Assembly: GCA_033439265.1 (NCBI GenBank)
Contig: JAVTVX010000013.1
Location: 21,184,500-21,248,499, forward strand
Source: Dillenia suffruticosa
Taxonomy: Eukaryota; Streptophyta; Magnoliopsida; Dilleniales; Dilleniaceae
Length of the DNA stretch: 64,000 bases
Direction of reading: 5' to 3'
This document shows positions 33,276 to 45,449 of this stretch, in pieces. The first letter of the stretch is position 1. Each line of letters starts with the position of its first letter. The notes below the pieces were generated by a model. That model was not told the DNA's origin, ran no database searches, and saw only the letters and a list, made by a program, of their open reading frames with translations. A program made the position numbers and the translations under genes.

Positions 33276-35200
33276 CAATACTTAAATATTGATAAATCGG
33301 AAGAGATCCTAAAAAGGTATTCGTATTCCTAAAACTGAGATCCCTCTTTTCCAAATATTCAAGTTCGGATAGTTGTAATATTTGGAATCCGTCCCCTTTT
33401 GGTGTGTCATTCTCAGCCCCTTTCTCTTATTGATTAATATAGTTTTTTTAGTCAATTTTAAATAATCTTTTAAAATTAATATTATAAGCTAAACTCTCCA
33501 TAATCAAGAAGCACCTTGATATAAAGTGGCAACAAAATTTTTTAATTCTTGTTATGGGAAAATATGAAAGCAAATTTAATAGTTGGTTTCGTTTAATTTG
33601 AATCTTAATTAATAAATTTATTAAAAAATAGAAAATGAACATAATTTTTTGATAATATAATTAACATTTGGGGATCTCGTCATCATAGGATAATTATTGG
33701 AGTTTGTAAACGGTGGAGGAAATTGTCAATGCTTTCGTATTTTTTAGTAGAGTAGTTTCCTTATATATTGGGATTTTCTTATAAGAATTAAAAAAATATA
33801 TTTTTTTCGTTTTAAACTAGGGTACTTTTTAATTATAAAACAAAATTAATTTAAAATATTAAACCATAAAATTATTGTTCAAAAATAACAAAAAAATAAT
33901 ATTAACCATGAATGAGGTAGGGACCGGAGAATCGAAAGGAGACAAGAAATCCGCGGTACTATTTTTAAATTTAAATTTTTTAATTAAAATTTTAAATTAA
34001 ATTTAAAAAAAGTAAAAAATTAAATACTAAAAATGTTCGAATCTTAATGAAATCGGCAATTAACTTAAAATGGAGTAGTCGAGATTAATAAATTAATCAT
34101 CAAAATATCGATTGATTAATAAAAAAATACATATAAGAGATTAAACGATTCAAATGCAATTTTGATCGATTCTTTATTTTAGTAAAGTCTAATGAGGTCA
34201 ACGCAATATTAAGCAACAGAGAATTACAGTTTTGCATGCGACTGTACGCATGTCTCATCAAGTTCTTGAAGCAAAACCCTAAAATTGATTTTTTTTTTTT
34301 TTTTTTTTGGGAAAAATAAGGCTTCAAAAATTTGTGACGTGACAATAATGATGATGTTTTCATTGGCGAAGCGCAGGTTCTGTGAAGCCAATCAATGCCT
34401 AGAGATTTGTGGGGGAGAAGGGGAATCCAGATGGCTAGTCATTGACGGCTAGATAGAAAAAGAAGGAAGGGGAAGCGAAGGGGAAAAAAAAAAAAAAAGG
34501 AAATTGAGAAACAAAAGAAAAACACATGCCTTTTATTTTAATTGTAAATTTTACACATGTATTTTTTAATTTTTAATTTTTGTAATACCTCGGTGGAGAC
34601 AGGGCATTTTGCTTATGTTGCAGGCCACGCAGGCACTTTGCGACTTCTGAAATCTTTGGATTTGTATGAATTATCTGCTGCTTAATAATAATATTTCCGC
34701 ATTGATTCAGTTTAGAACTGGGTCAAGTTAATATTCATGAGTCATGACAAATGTTGAGAGATTGATGTTAATCTAGAAATATTTTTCAAATGACTTTATG
34801 CTTAATTTCGTCTTCAAAATATTCAATTTTAATCGATTAGTTTATGATTATTTTATTAAAATTTTAATTTAATTTAATTCAACTTAAATATCTAAAATTT
34901 TGATTAATAAAATTGATATAACCTATTTGGAAGCAAAATATTAGTTTTAGGTATTTCTATTTTTGGATTATTTTTAAATTTTATCTGATCAGATAGATTG
35001 AATCGTTAATTTTCTTTTAAGCTTAAAATAGGTTGATGGTATATTAACGTGATACCGAGGTGGGATTGGCATGATTTTGTGACTATCAATCTACATTTTT
35101 TAATTAGAAATAATTTGGTGGTAATTCCAAAATTGAGATTATTTATAATAATCCAAGCAATTAAACATATAGAAAAATGAAAATCAGACAATATAATGGG

Positions 35201-35208
35201 TGGGCCCA
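35201..35208. promoter_or_regulatory. TGGGCCCA site-II-like element upstream of the PP2A gene
   Basis: Palindromic TGGGCCCA, a TCP/site-II core common in promoters of constitutively expressed plant genes. It lies about 570 bp upstream of the ATG and just before a pyrimidine-rich leader. Function is inferred. Confidence 0.35.
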
Positions 35209-35330
35209 CATAAGAGTGGATCTTATTCTTATGCCATAAAAATAAATTAATCCGTTCATAATCTAATCTCTCCTCCCCAAATTTAGATGATTTTTCTCCT
35301 CCCATTTTCGCAAGAAAAAAAGGACGCAAT

Positions 35331-35760
35331 CTCTCTCTCTCTTTCTCTGCAATCATTTCACAGCATTACCTTCTTTTTTCCCTCTTTCTCTTTCACACCT
35401 CACGTCCCAGGCCTTGAGCTTCCTCTCTCATTATCCCATGTAATCATCCTCCACACACTCATCACTCACTCTCTCTCTAAAAAGCACTCGCACGGTTTCT
35501 CTCTCCCTAACTTCCTCTGCAATTCTTTATATTAACCGCCGGAGGAGAGAAGTGCCGTGCATTCCGATGACTCGCGTCTCTGATTCATTCCTCGTCGAAA
35601 CACTCGGCGATCTGATCCCCCAAACGGCCTCGTTTTCCCTCCCTCCTTCTTTCGTCTCCTAGATCCAGACATTCCAGACCAAATTTAGGGTCTGTTGACT
35701 TCGTTTTTCGTTCTCTCTCATCAATTTCGAAATTCCCCAAGCGACAATTAGGGTTTTTGA
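35331..35760 (+). promoter_or_regulatory. Pyrimidine-rich 5' leader of the PP2A gene
   Basis: Repeated CTCTCTCTCT tracts (35331-35348, 35469-35480), TTTTTTCCCTCTTTCTC and, just before the ATG, AATTAGGGTTTTT (a reversed telo-box). The composition differs sharply from the AT-rich upstream DNA and suggests a transcribed leader. Confidence 0.45.
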
Positions 35761-35771
35761 TCATAGAGAAA

Positions 35772-37820
35772 ATGTTTAACAAGATTATGAAGCGAGGGCA
35801 TCGAAAAGGCTCGAAATCGGATGCTCACGACGTTTATGGTTTGAATTCTCGGAATTCTGGAGCGGTTTTGACATCAAATGTCGTCGTCAATCACGCCTCC
35901 AGAACGGCGTCGATTGCAATCTCTTCTATACAGCCTCCGGTTTCCCCCAGCGGAACAGCGGCGCCACCGCCGACCGGACCGATCGAGAACCTTCCTTTTT
36001 TCCGTGAGGTGCCGGTATCCGATCGGCAGAACCTCTTTCTCCGCAAACTGCAGGTTTGCTGCGTCCAATTCGACTTCTCCGACGCTCTGAAATCGGTTCG
36101 CGAGAAGGAGATTAAGCGGCAAACCCTAGTCGACCTCGTTGATTTCGTGCAATCGGGTTCAGGTAAAATAACTGAACAAGTTCAAGAAGAAATGATCAGA
36201 ATGATAGCTATGAACATTTTCCGGTGCTTGCCACCAGCATCGCATGAGAATACAGGGTCTGAAAACACGGACCCTGAGGAAGAAGAACCCTATTTGGAGC
36301 CTTCATGGCCACATTTGCAATTAGTGTATGAATTGTTGCTGAGATATGTTGTTTCATCAGATACTGATACCAAAGTTGCGAAACGGTACATAGATCACTC
36401 GTTTGTGTTGAAATTGTTGGATTTATTTGATTCTGAGGACCCAAGAGAGCGTGAATTTTTGAAAACTATACTTCACAGGATATATGGGAAGTTCATGGTT
36501 CATCGCCCGTTTATTAGGAAAGCGATTAATAATATATTTTATCGGTTTATATATGAGACAGAGAGGCACAGCGGAATTGGGGAGTTGTTGGAGATTCTAG
36601 GAAGTATAATTAATGGGTTTGCTTTGCCTATGAAAGAGGAGCATAAGTTGTTTCTGGTTCGGGCGCTTATACCTCTTCATAAGCCAAAGCCAATTGCAAT
36701 GTATCATCAGCAGTTGTCGTATTGTATAGTGCAGTTTGTGGAAAAAGATTACAAGTTGGCAGATACAGTCATTAGGGGCTTGTTGAAATATTGGCCTCTC
36801 ACTAATTGTCAGAAGGAAGTTCTCTTTCTTGGGGAGTTAGAAGAAGTGTTGGAAGCCACCCGGCCTGCAGAGTTCCAGCGCTGCATGGTACCTCTTTTCA
36901 GACAGATTGCTCGTTGTCTTAATAGCTCTCACTTCCAGGTTTGGAAAATTTTTCACTTTCCCTGTTCTCATTACATTTTCATGGCCGCTTATATGCTAGT
37001 ATTACTGTGGGTGATCTTCCAAATGTGTATGATTGGTTGGGGGTTGGTTTTGTATTTTTTACATTATATGGAAATTTAAATTTTTTTGAGCTGTAACATA
37101 GCCATTGCTGAAAGTTTTCGTTTATTTATTTGTACCATATTTTGTCAGTTACTTTGACACCTTATTTGGATGGTTATTGCTCATTAAGATTTGCTTTTCT
37201 CATTTCATGAGTAAAACTTATTGTTCCCCCTTTTTTGGTACTCCACTTATTTTCTTCGCTCATTGCATAATGCAATTGTCTCTACTTGGGAGTCGTCCGC
37301 AATTGGTGGACATGGCTACATATTGAATTTTTTTATTGTGTCATGTTCTTGTACCATTGCACCGTCCAATGCACCATGATATAAACTGCCGTTGTAAGTT
37401 TCTGTGGACTTTTCTAAACACGAAGTTGATTATGTTCTAGTTGGTGATTCTATCGTTCATTTTTCCTTCAATGGTTGTTGAAAAGGATTCTTTATGACTG
37501 CTTCATTTTGGATGATGATTTGTTTATTTTTGTTGGCTTAGCTGTCACCCTTCCAATTTAAGTGATTTTTTTCTTTACTCCTTTTCTGGTGAGCAGATAA
37601 ACAAAATCATTTACATGTTACTCCCATACGGGAAAGGCACAGTCTCCATCTCTCCAATTGAATATATTTTTTTTCTCCTTTTATGTATTGTGTAGCATTT
37701 CGGTAAGCTCCTTATTTCTGCTTATCATAGATGCGAATGTACAAAATAGGAAGATTGGTGGGTGATCAACATTGTTGGAAAGAAGCCCATTCCTTACCTA
37801 ATTGTCCTCATTCCATTGTT

Positions 37821-37866
<46 letters not shown>

Positions 37867-40800
37867 TATTATAAATGAGCTAAATACAAAGCATCTTGGC
37901 CAAAATTCTTTTCCAACTCATGGCATATCCACATGGAAGCTTGTGGTGGTAGCTTCTCTGCTCAACTTTTTGAACTGGCTCTTTAGATGATTTATATTAT
38001 CCCCATGCATGTTTCTATTTTTGGGCCTGAGATTTTGTCTAGAAAAAATGGGTTTCCTACAAATATTTTAGTTAAAATTTTGGAAAATTTTAGCAACGCT
38101 AATACAAAAATCTCTCTCTCTCTCTCTCTCCCCTTTTTTTTTAATACCATTTGATAATGGTTCAGTTATTAGCTTTGTTGCACATGCACAAGAATTATGT
38201 CTGTTTGTGTAAGTCATAGTTGCTCAATGAGCAGCTCCTACATTTTTAGCTTATGATTATTATTTGGCCATACGACCTGTCTAAGGATATACAGCATCTA
38301 TGCTTTTCTCGTTTATTTGTCATGTGCATGTGTTGTTGATATGCTCATATGATTGTCTTCTAAGATCATCTACAACAACCTGTAGACATTAGAGCAAATG
38401 GAAAAGTTGACTCTTGTGGTTGGCTTTTCTACCATGCATGGGGCTACACTTGTTTTTGGAATTTCTGACTTGGTACTTATGATGCTTTAGACAAAATTTA
38501 ATTATTTCTAGCTTTGCATATGGATGATGGATAGGAGCAAGCTCTTAAACACGAAATCAAGTTATGATATTTCTAAACTTTTTATACAATCAATGCATGG
38601 TCATAATTACTTATTTTTCTAGATTAGTAACTTTATGTTGTGTAAGAGGCTAAGGATGTGGACTAAAGCATTGATTTTGACATGAAGGCCTCAGAGAGAA
38701 TATAAAGGCAGATATGGCGTCCTTGCCTAGGAAGAATGCAACATATGAAATCTACAAGATAAGAGCGACAGAAAAATTAGATAACTGAGCCCTTTGATTT
38801 CTCTTGATGTCCTCTGGAGATTGAACTTAAAACGCCTCCAACATAGAGCACCTTAATGATGACATGAAGACATGTGATGTACGACATAAGCTTTTTGACC
38901 TTTATATGGTTAATTTGGAGAGAATGTGATAAATTGGTTATTGAGAGAGAGGAATGCCTCCTTCATTGTGTGTGCTCAAAACTTAGTATTCTTTGTGGTA
39001 AGGGATCTGGCATGCACTTTGCTTGTTCTCTTTGTTTTTTAAGTTTTATGTTGTACTTCCCAACATCCTTTTGGTGAGTTTCTGATGATATTTTCTTTAC
39101 CCATTTAAAGAAAAAGCAAAGGTATTAAAGATGGCAAGAAACATCTTTGATAATTGTTATGGCTATAGGAAATGTTTTACGGTTAGGAGGTTCTAGTGAG
39201 AGCCAGAATAGGGCGTTGGATTCCGGAAGATATAAAGACGATCTTGGGGGGGGGGGGAAGGTGCAAAGATAGGAAAGAAAAAAAGGAAAGTGAGGCAAGT
39301 GCTCCCATTAATTTTACTTTGGCATAGATGTTGTACGGGCTTAGCTAGAACTATAGAAAGCAAACAACTAAAATAAGGTCTTATCATGTGTGAGATAAGG
39401 TAGTCATAGAAGAATTATAATTTTATCTTTTGGAATATTTTTAATTTTTTTTTAATTGTTGGAGAAACATAATTGCTAAAAGTGTTAAGGAGGTGCAGCT
39501 TTAAGTTGATAGTTCTAATGTAGCAAAGCTCATTAAAGTAAAGTATTTGGATTAGATTAATTGATGTGGGATGGGAATGTATGAATGCTCTCCCTCTCTT
39601 TTTCCATTTTCTTTTGAGTTTTTTGACTGGAAGCTATATGTTTTGCTGTACTTCATGCCATCATCAGGAAATGCATCAAAGTTGGGAGATGTGGGGAGTT
39701 TGGGTGATAGAATTTGGTTATTAAACAAACAAAAAACTAGTTCAGAGGATAAAGTTAGGTTGACAATTGAAGAGAAGAAAAAGAATAACAAAGGCAGTTT
39801 TACTTAACAAAGAAAAACAAGATGACTTGTAATTAGGGATGGTATCCCACAGGTTTGGTCTGGGTGGCCCCTACCCCTCTCCGTCCTGGCGGGGGAAAAC
39901 ACATCCCTGCCCCCCATTCCTCTTCCCATCCCTGTCTCCTTTGGGGCTCACTGCAGTGATGGGGTCTCGTGTCCCATGGTTTAGAGAGAGAGAGAGAGAG
40001 ATGGAGATGATTTAGATCCTTGATTTATGATGGCAAATAGATTAATCTAGTGATTTTAGAAGATGAAACTTGCTGGACAGCACAAGTTGTGGTGGCAACC
40101 GGGGGATGAAGAACTACCGCTTTGAGACACTACCAAAGAAGATTCAAGCATGCTTAGTTGATTAAGCATAATATATCTAAACTTATGTAGCCTGTGAACC
40201 CTCTTACTTTTTCCTTGAAAAGAGAGACAAAGAGAGAGAGAGAGAGAGGTAGTAGATTTGAGGATCTGCCTATGTGGGGTTATAAAAAAGATTCACTGAA
40301 CAAGAGTAGTTTCAATGAACTTGATTGGCAGCAGTTTATATTACCTTATGCTAGATTTGGAAGAACAATATGAGCCCTTCATATTACAAATTTTCAATAA
40401 GTTATCTCTTTGTATATCATTTTTCTTTGGCCAAGTATTGTCTTATTTGATTAAAGTGGGGAAGAAAGTGGGCCGCTAGCTCAATGCTAGCAAATGCCTA
40501 TTCCTAGATACTTCTACTGCATTTATTTCCTTTTTCCTGGGTGTGCTTTGGGAAACAAAGTTTTCAACTGCTAAGCCTTGTACATCCATGCAGTATTGCT
40601 CTCTCAATCTCTTGCCTGTTGCAGAGTATTACCTTCTCCTAATTGCCACCTTTGTTGTCAGTTGTGATTGTCTAGGCCTAGTGCCGTTTATTTTTTCAAA
40701 CCACTTAGGCGCCATCTGGAAAGAGAAAAGAATGATACAAGCCAAAGAATAAGAACTTCTGTTTCTCAAAAAACAGAAAGGTAAAAAAGATACAAAAGAC

Positions 40801-43398
40801 TGGCAGTAAAACATAAAGAAGTAAATGAGGACTGCGAAAGTCTCAAATCTATGTTCATGTACTGTATGTTTTATGTTTTGAAAGCCCGTCATGTTGTGGA
40901 ACCATAAAGAAGCATAAAAATCAATTTGTCCCATAAGACATTGGAATGAGCTAATGTTTGAGAATCCTTGCATTTCTTTCCTTCGAAGTGTGGCGGATTA
41001 AGGACCGTGGCACTATTTCATAATAATTTAGGTTTGTTTCCACTTTCGAAACCTCTAAAGTTTGTCATGAGAAGATCATTCACTCCTCCCAGAAACCCAT
41101 GGCTCGCCAAAGGTGCAACTTCTTTTGGCAGATTCTTCCTTCTACACCTTATTCTGTCTTATATGTGCATCCATATTGTGGAGTCCATGCATAGAAAATA
41201 GACAACTTGGCAAATTGAAGCTGTCTTAGTAGCCCGAGGAATATACTCGTCAGAGGAGCTGCCTAGACTGTGAAAACAAGTTAGTGGGAGATGACCAATA
41301 CAGGTAAGAAAACAAGAACTAGAGTAGAAAATTTTACCCCACCTTTGAGTGAAAATTTCATAGCAGCCTCATTAGACATAAATGTTGGATGTCAAGGTCC
41401 TCAGAGAAGGTATATGTTTAGAATTTTGATAGCTGAACCAACAAAAATGATTTGTATTATACCCAGATTGCTCACTGTAATTGTGCAATAAATTTTGCGG
41501 ATGGTTCTTGAAAACTAATGGACTTCAATCACCAAATTGCTAACAGTAGGGATATGCCTATTCAAGAACTAGATCAAAGTATTTCCATTGGGATACACCT
41601 ATTCAAGAACTAGATCAAAATATTTCCATTTATTGAAAAGTTTGTTTGTATTGTGCCTCCCTGGTCAGTTTGTGGGTCAAACTGTAGAATTTGGATTAAG
41701 ATTCTATGAATTTGTGGGGTAAAAGATTCTAAGACTGTATATGCTGAACAGGCATTTTGATATAAATATATATATTTTAATGTTGAGAAGATGGATTATT
41801 GAAATATACATTCAACATGTTGGAACTTGTGATTTCACGATAGACGAATTTAAATTTTTAGAGAATCCCAATGAGATCCTATGATTTTTTTGCTGCAAAC
41901 AGGTGAGATAGGATCCTATTTTAGTAACTTGGGTTGATGAGTCTTTGTTCCTCTGTATGTCAAATCTTTTGTAAGTGGTGATCATTTTATGATCTAAGTT
42001 TTACTCTACTCTTGGAGACTTTTGAAAGGTATTGAATGTAAACAGGGTAATGAGGTAGAAATATACTTATTTTGTTCAATTCACTTAGGGATCTATAGAG
42101 TGAAATTATATTGAAAAAGTGTCGAGGTACAGTTTTTTACCCCAGGTGCATTAAATATCCAACTGTAAGGGAAGAAACATGGTAGATTGGCAATCATGAT
42201 AAGAGATGCCAGGAAACAAGAGAGGGCTTCTCAATCATATATGCCTTACTGCCAATTTTGGAATTATATTATAAGATCTTTCACAAAACAACAGATGCTT
42301 GAAGGGGTTGTCGACTGATGAGTTGTCTTCCAAGGTTATAGAGTTCCTCTTAGTTGGGCCTTGCTTGATCTTATGTGTTGTGTCTGAGTCATTTCTATTA
42401 GTTGATATTTTAAGCCTGCTCTGTTGAAACCATCTTGACATGGATTTCTGAATACGGAAGTTATAGGTCACATAGCATTAGATATCCAGCTTGTAAGCTT
42501 CAGGATTCAAGCATACAGCTTGATTTGTTTGTGTTTTAGGTTTTTGAATCTTGTGAACTATGTACACTCAGCACCCGGTTTCACCCCATTCACCCACACT
42601 AAGTAGAACTTGAAATGAGCTTTGTCACCCTGGCTTGGGTCCAGCTCCAGTAATGACCTTCCTTTGTGCTACAAAGGTTTTGCAACTTTTGTCTGTCTGC
42701 CTGTTTGTTTTGTTTCGTTTCATTTCGTTTTTTTTGTGTTTTTTTTTGGGGGGGGGTCAATGTTTCTGTTTGTTTTTCTTTTTGCTTTAATGTGCTCTCT
42801 GATTTGTTTTTGGTATAACATTGTATTATGAAAGAGCAACAAAGTACTCATTGTTTGTTGATCTGCACCAGGTACAGAGAAATTCCGTGTGGACCTATGT
42901 TTGACATGTTTCTCTACATTCCATATCTTGAAACTAGAATGCCATCCTCCGTTGCTATGGATGTGATTTTCTGAATTGATTGGCATGATTGTTTGTTCCT
43001 CTATAATTATTCACAGGGCCTGGATCCACTTGGAATTTTTTCAAATACTTCTCTGAATCAACTCCATATTTCAGGTTGCTGAACGAGCTCTCTTTTTGTG
43101 GAACAATGAGCACATTGTCCAACTAATTGCACAGAATCGGCCTGTCATTCTGCCAATTATATTTGATGCAATGGAGAAGAACATTCAGTCTCACTGGAAT
43201 CAGGCAGTCCACGGTTTGACTGTCAATGTCAGGAAAATGTTCATGGAAATGGATCTTGAGTTGTTTGAAGAGTGCCAAAAGCAGTATGCCGAGAAAGAAG
43301 CCAAAGCCAAAGAGTTAAAAGAATTACGAGAGATGACATGGAAGAGATTGGCAGAAGCTGCTGATGAGGGAGGGATTGAAGATATGGTAACAACCTAA
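35772..43398 (+). CDS. PP2A B' (B56) regulatory subunit, alpha/beta-like
   Basis: Two exons, 35772-36938 (389 codons) and 43075-43398 (107 codons), encode 496 residues. The 6,136-bp intron is GT-AG and phase 0 (CACTTCCAG|GTTTGG; TTTCAG|GTTGCTG). B56 subunits are HEAT-like solenoids that bind the PP2A A/C core and choose phosphoprotein substrates. Diagnostic blocks are [91 protein letters not shown] and, in exon 2, [13 protein letters not shown] and [12 protein letters not shown]. The [17 protein letters not shown] start and the NHASR segment are closest to Arabidopsis B'alpha/B'beta as I recall them. I chose the ATG at 35772 because the upstream in-frame extension lacks an ATG. No defects seen. 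Confidence 0.96.
37820..37870. repeat. (TA)n microsatellite
   Basis: About 50 bp of TA with one GTA interruption, in the PP2A intron. Confidence 0.95.
41549..41631. repeat. 41-bp tandem duplication
   Basis: Two adjacent units starting GGGATATGCCTATTC and GGGATACACCTATTC, both continuing AAGAACTAGATCAAA and ATTTCCATT, with about three mismatches. Confidence 0.85.
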
Positions 43399-43455
43399 CT
43401 TGTAGCCAGAGATGGAAAAGGGATACATCAATACTAGACACGAGCATAGACACGG

Positions 43456-43460
<5 letters not shown>

Positions 43461-43486
<26 letters not shown>
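43461..43486. repeat. (GA)n microsatellite in the PP2A 3' UTR
   Basis: GA run 62 bp after the stop codon. Confidence 0.9.
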
Positions 43487-44625
43487 TGTATGATGGGTGG
43501 CTGTGGTTTCCCTCCATTTTGTGGGGGTCTCTTCCCGTTTTCTTTTACTAGTTTTGTTTTTGGCTTTTTCTTTTTTTTTTTTTAATTTTATTTTCTTATT
43601 TCATATTCATGAAAAAATCTTGAATCTGATTATTAGAAAGATATCAGGAAAAAAAGCAGCTGAGTAATGTAAGTTAAAAAAATGTAATGGAAAATTGAGT
43701 AGTATGCTGCAGTTTGGAAATTATTTGTGGTGTATTCCTTTGCATTGTAATTACCGCTCTTACCCATGTTTTCTCCCTACTAAAAGATACGTACGCAACT
43801 GGTTGTTATCCACAGAGACGATTTGTATTTTAATTGAGATCAAGGTGTAACATAAAGGCCAGATTTTTGCCCTTATTTTGTTATTTTAAAGCTTTGAATA
43901 ATGACCCCCCGGGACTTGCAGATTTTTTCTATCAGGCTCCTGGCTGAGAGCTATCTTTATTCTTTGGATACTCTGTGCATGCAAGTTTCCTGAGGCATGA
44001 ATGTGCAGGTCTGAATTGTACTCTATTTCCTGGAATATGCTAGAGTGTTTTGATGTGGAACCTACATTCAGTTCATCATTTAAGTGAATGATGGTGTTTT
44101 TCTTTATTTCTACTTGTTTTGTTTTTGTTTTTGTTTTTGTTTTGCTTTTTTTTTTTTTTTTTTTTTTTCCTCTTCCTTCTAAGAAATGGTGAGAGAGTGC
44201 ACCAATACTGCTACTCTTTGTTTTGTGGGTGTCTTGATCCTTTTTACAGAATGTTTAACTTGAATTAGGATTATTGTTTTAAGGTTGAGATCATCGGGGA
44301 AATGGGTGGATAGATGACGTATGTTGAATGCAGAAGCTCAGATCTTGCGGATAATAGCTTCATACAAGAGATGAGTTGAGTGCTGATGTTATCGCAAGAT
44401 AACAAGAGCAAGCTACGTGTGATTGTGCGATTTATCCTCCCATGGCTCCCTAGCCCTTGTATGCTAGACAAAGGCATTTCCAGTTTTGAGTCCTATGGTT
44501 GACTGAATGCAGATATGGAGAAAAAAATCAATAAAATAAGAACATGCATGAGCCAAATGACAAGACATGAATTCCATCCAGAATATTAAAATTTTATTTC
44601 TAACATGAGAGAAGTAAATAACCAC

Positions 44626-44647
44626 ATACAACCAAAAAAAAAAAAAA
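44626..44647 (+). mobile_element. 22-bp micro-retroposon with 14-bp target duplication
   Basis: AAGTAAATAACCAC at 44612-44625 recurs at 44648-44661. The insert is ATACAACC followed by A only. The tail resembles GTACAACA(n) at the end of the 14789-15020 insertion. Confidence 0.65.
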
Positions 44648-44734
44648 AAGTAAATAACCACTTATCTGGAAAAGGATATGTGATGGGGAGGGGATAAACA
44701 ATCACCAGAAATATTGTACTTGTAGAAAAATAAT

Positions 44735-44815
44735 GTATATAAGAAGACAACCTCTCTCCTCTAATATGATAATTTGTGTTCAAATCTTAGTGTAAAAAAA
44801 AAAAAAAAAAGGGTA
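44735..44815 (+). mobile_element. Mini-SINE-like copy with A-tail
   Basis: CCTCTAATATGATAATTTGT then GTTCAAATCTTAGTGTAAAA and about 17 A. The box B-like GTGTTCAAATCTT and the GTGTA-A(n) tail match the minus-strand copies at 14470 and 15151. Target duplication not found. Confidence 0.5.
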
Positions 44816-45449
44816 ATTTCCTTTAAAATTTTTTCAGATGCTATCTGAACTGAATCCACTAATATAACCCAAACTTTTTGGGCCAAACCAGGTTAAACGT
44901 TTCAAAATAAACATAAACCCAATTCAACCTTAAAAAAATTACGTTCGAGCCTTGGGAACCCGGGCCAAATTTGAGATCCCAAGCCCGCCGGCTGGCTGCA
45001 GGTCTCTTTTCTCGCATCTGACGGTACAAGTCACTCCTCCAAAAAAAAAAAAAAAAACCAGAGGCAATTATTCATAAAATTCCAGAAGCCCTAATCTACT
45101 GGATTGAAAGATTTAATCAAAAAGGACCATAGGAATAAGATCCCACGTTTGGCATCTTCTCTCTGAGCCTCCCATCCTTCTTCCCTTTGCCTTCCCCATA
45201 TCTCTAATCTTATTCCCCTCTATTTAAAAACTGTTTTTTTTTCCCTTTTTTTTGTGGGCTTTCTACATTGTGTATTAGATATTATATTAGTATATACTGA
45301 TACTTATCTTGTGCTCTATTGAGAAAAAAAAAGTTAATTAATTCAAGGAAATAAATTGTGGGTTTTGTTATCACAAAAACTTCTTCCGAGGGTTTCTGCT
45401 AAAAGCTAATTGGTAGTGGTGAGAGGGTGGGATTCAATTTTCAATTGCA

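Larger units (their letters stand above)
31070..35200. other. Intergenic AT-rich region
   Basis: About 4 kb upstream of both the small-peptide gene and the PP2A gene. It contains a GA tract (31144-31160) in the peptide gene leader, a C-rich run (31399-31424), a SINE (32323-32505), an AT-rich minisatellite (32700-33090), a degenerate SINE (33125-33275) and a T-run at 34290-34309. No gene recognised. Confidence 0.6.
36939..43074 (+). other. 6.1-kb intron of the PP2A B' gene
   Basis: Holds a (TA)n tract (37820-37870), CT and GA tracts (38110-38128, 39984-40002, 40228-40248), G-runs (39246-39258, 42749-42757) and a 41-bp tandem duplication (41549-41631). No internal gene or intact transposon was recognised. 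Confidence 0.7.
43399..45449. other. Region between the PP2A gene and the 126-residue protein gene
   Basis: Begins with the PP2A 3' UTR (GA tract). It then holds a (GTTTTT)n-T25 stretch (44119-44168), a micro-insertion (44626-44647), a mini-SINE-like copy (44735-44815) and the promoter side of the next gene. No coding gene found. Confidence 0.55.
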
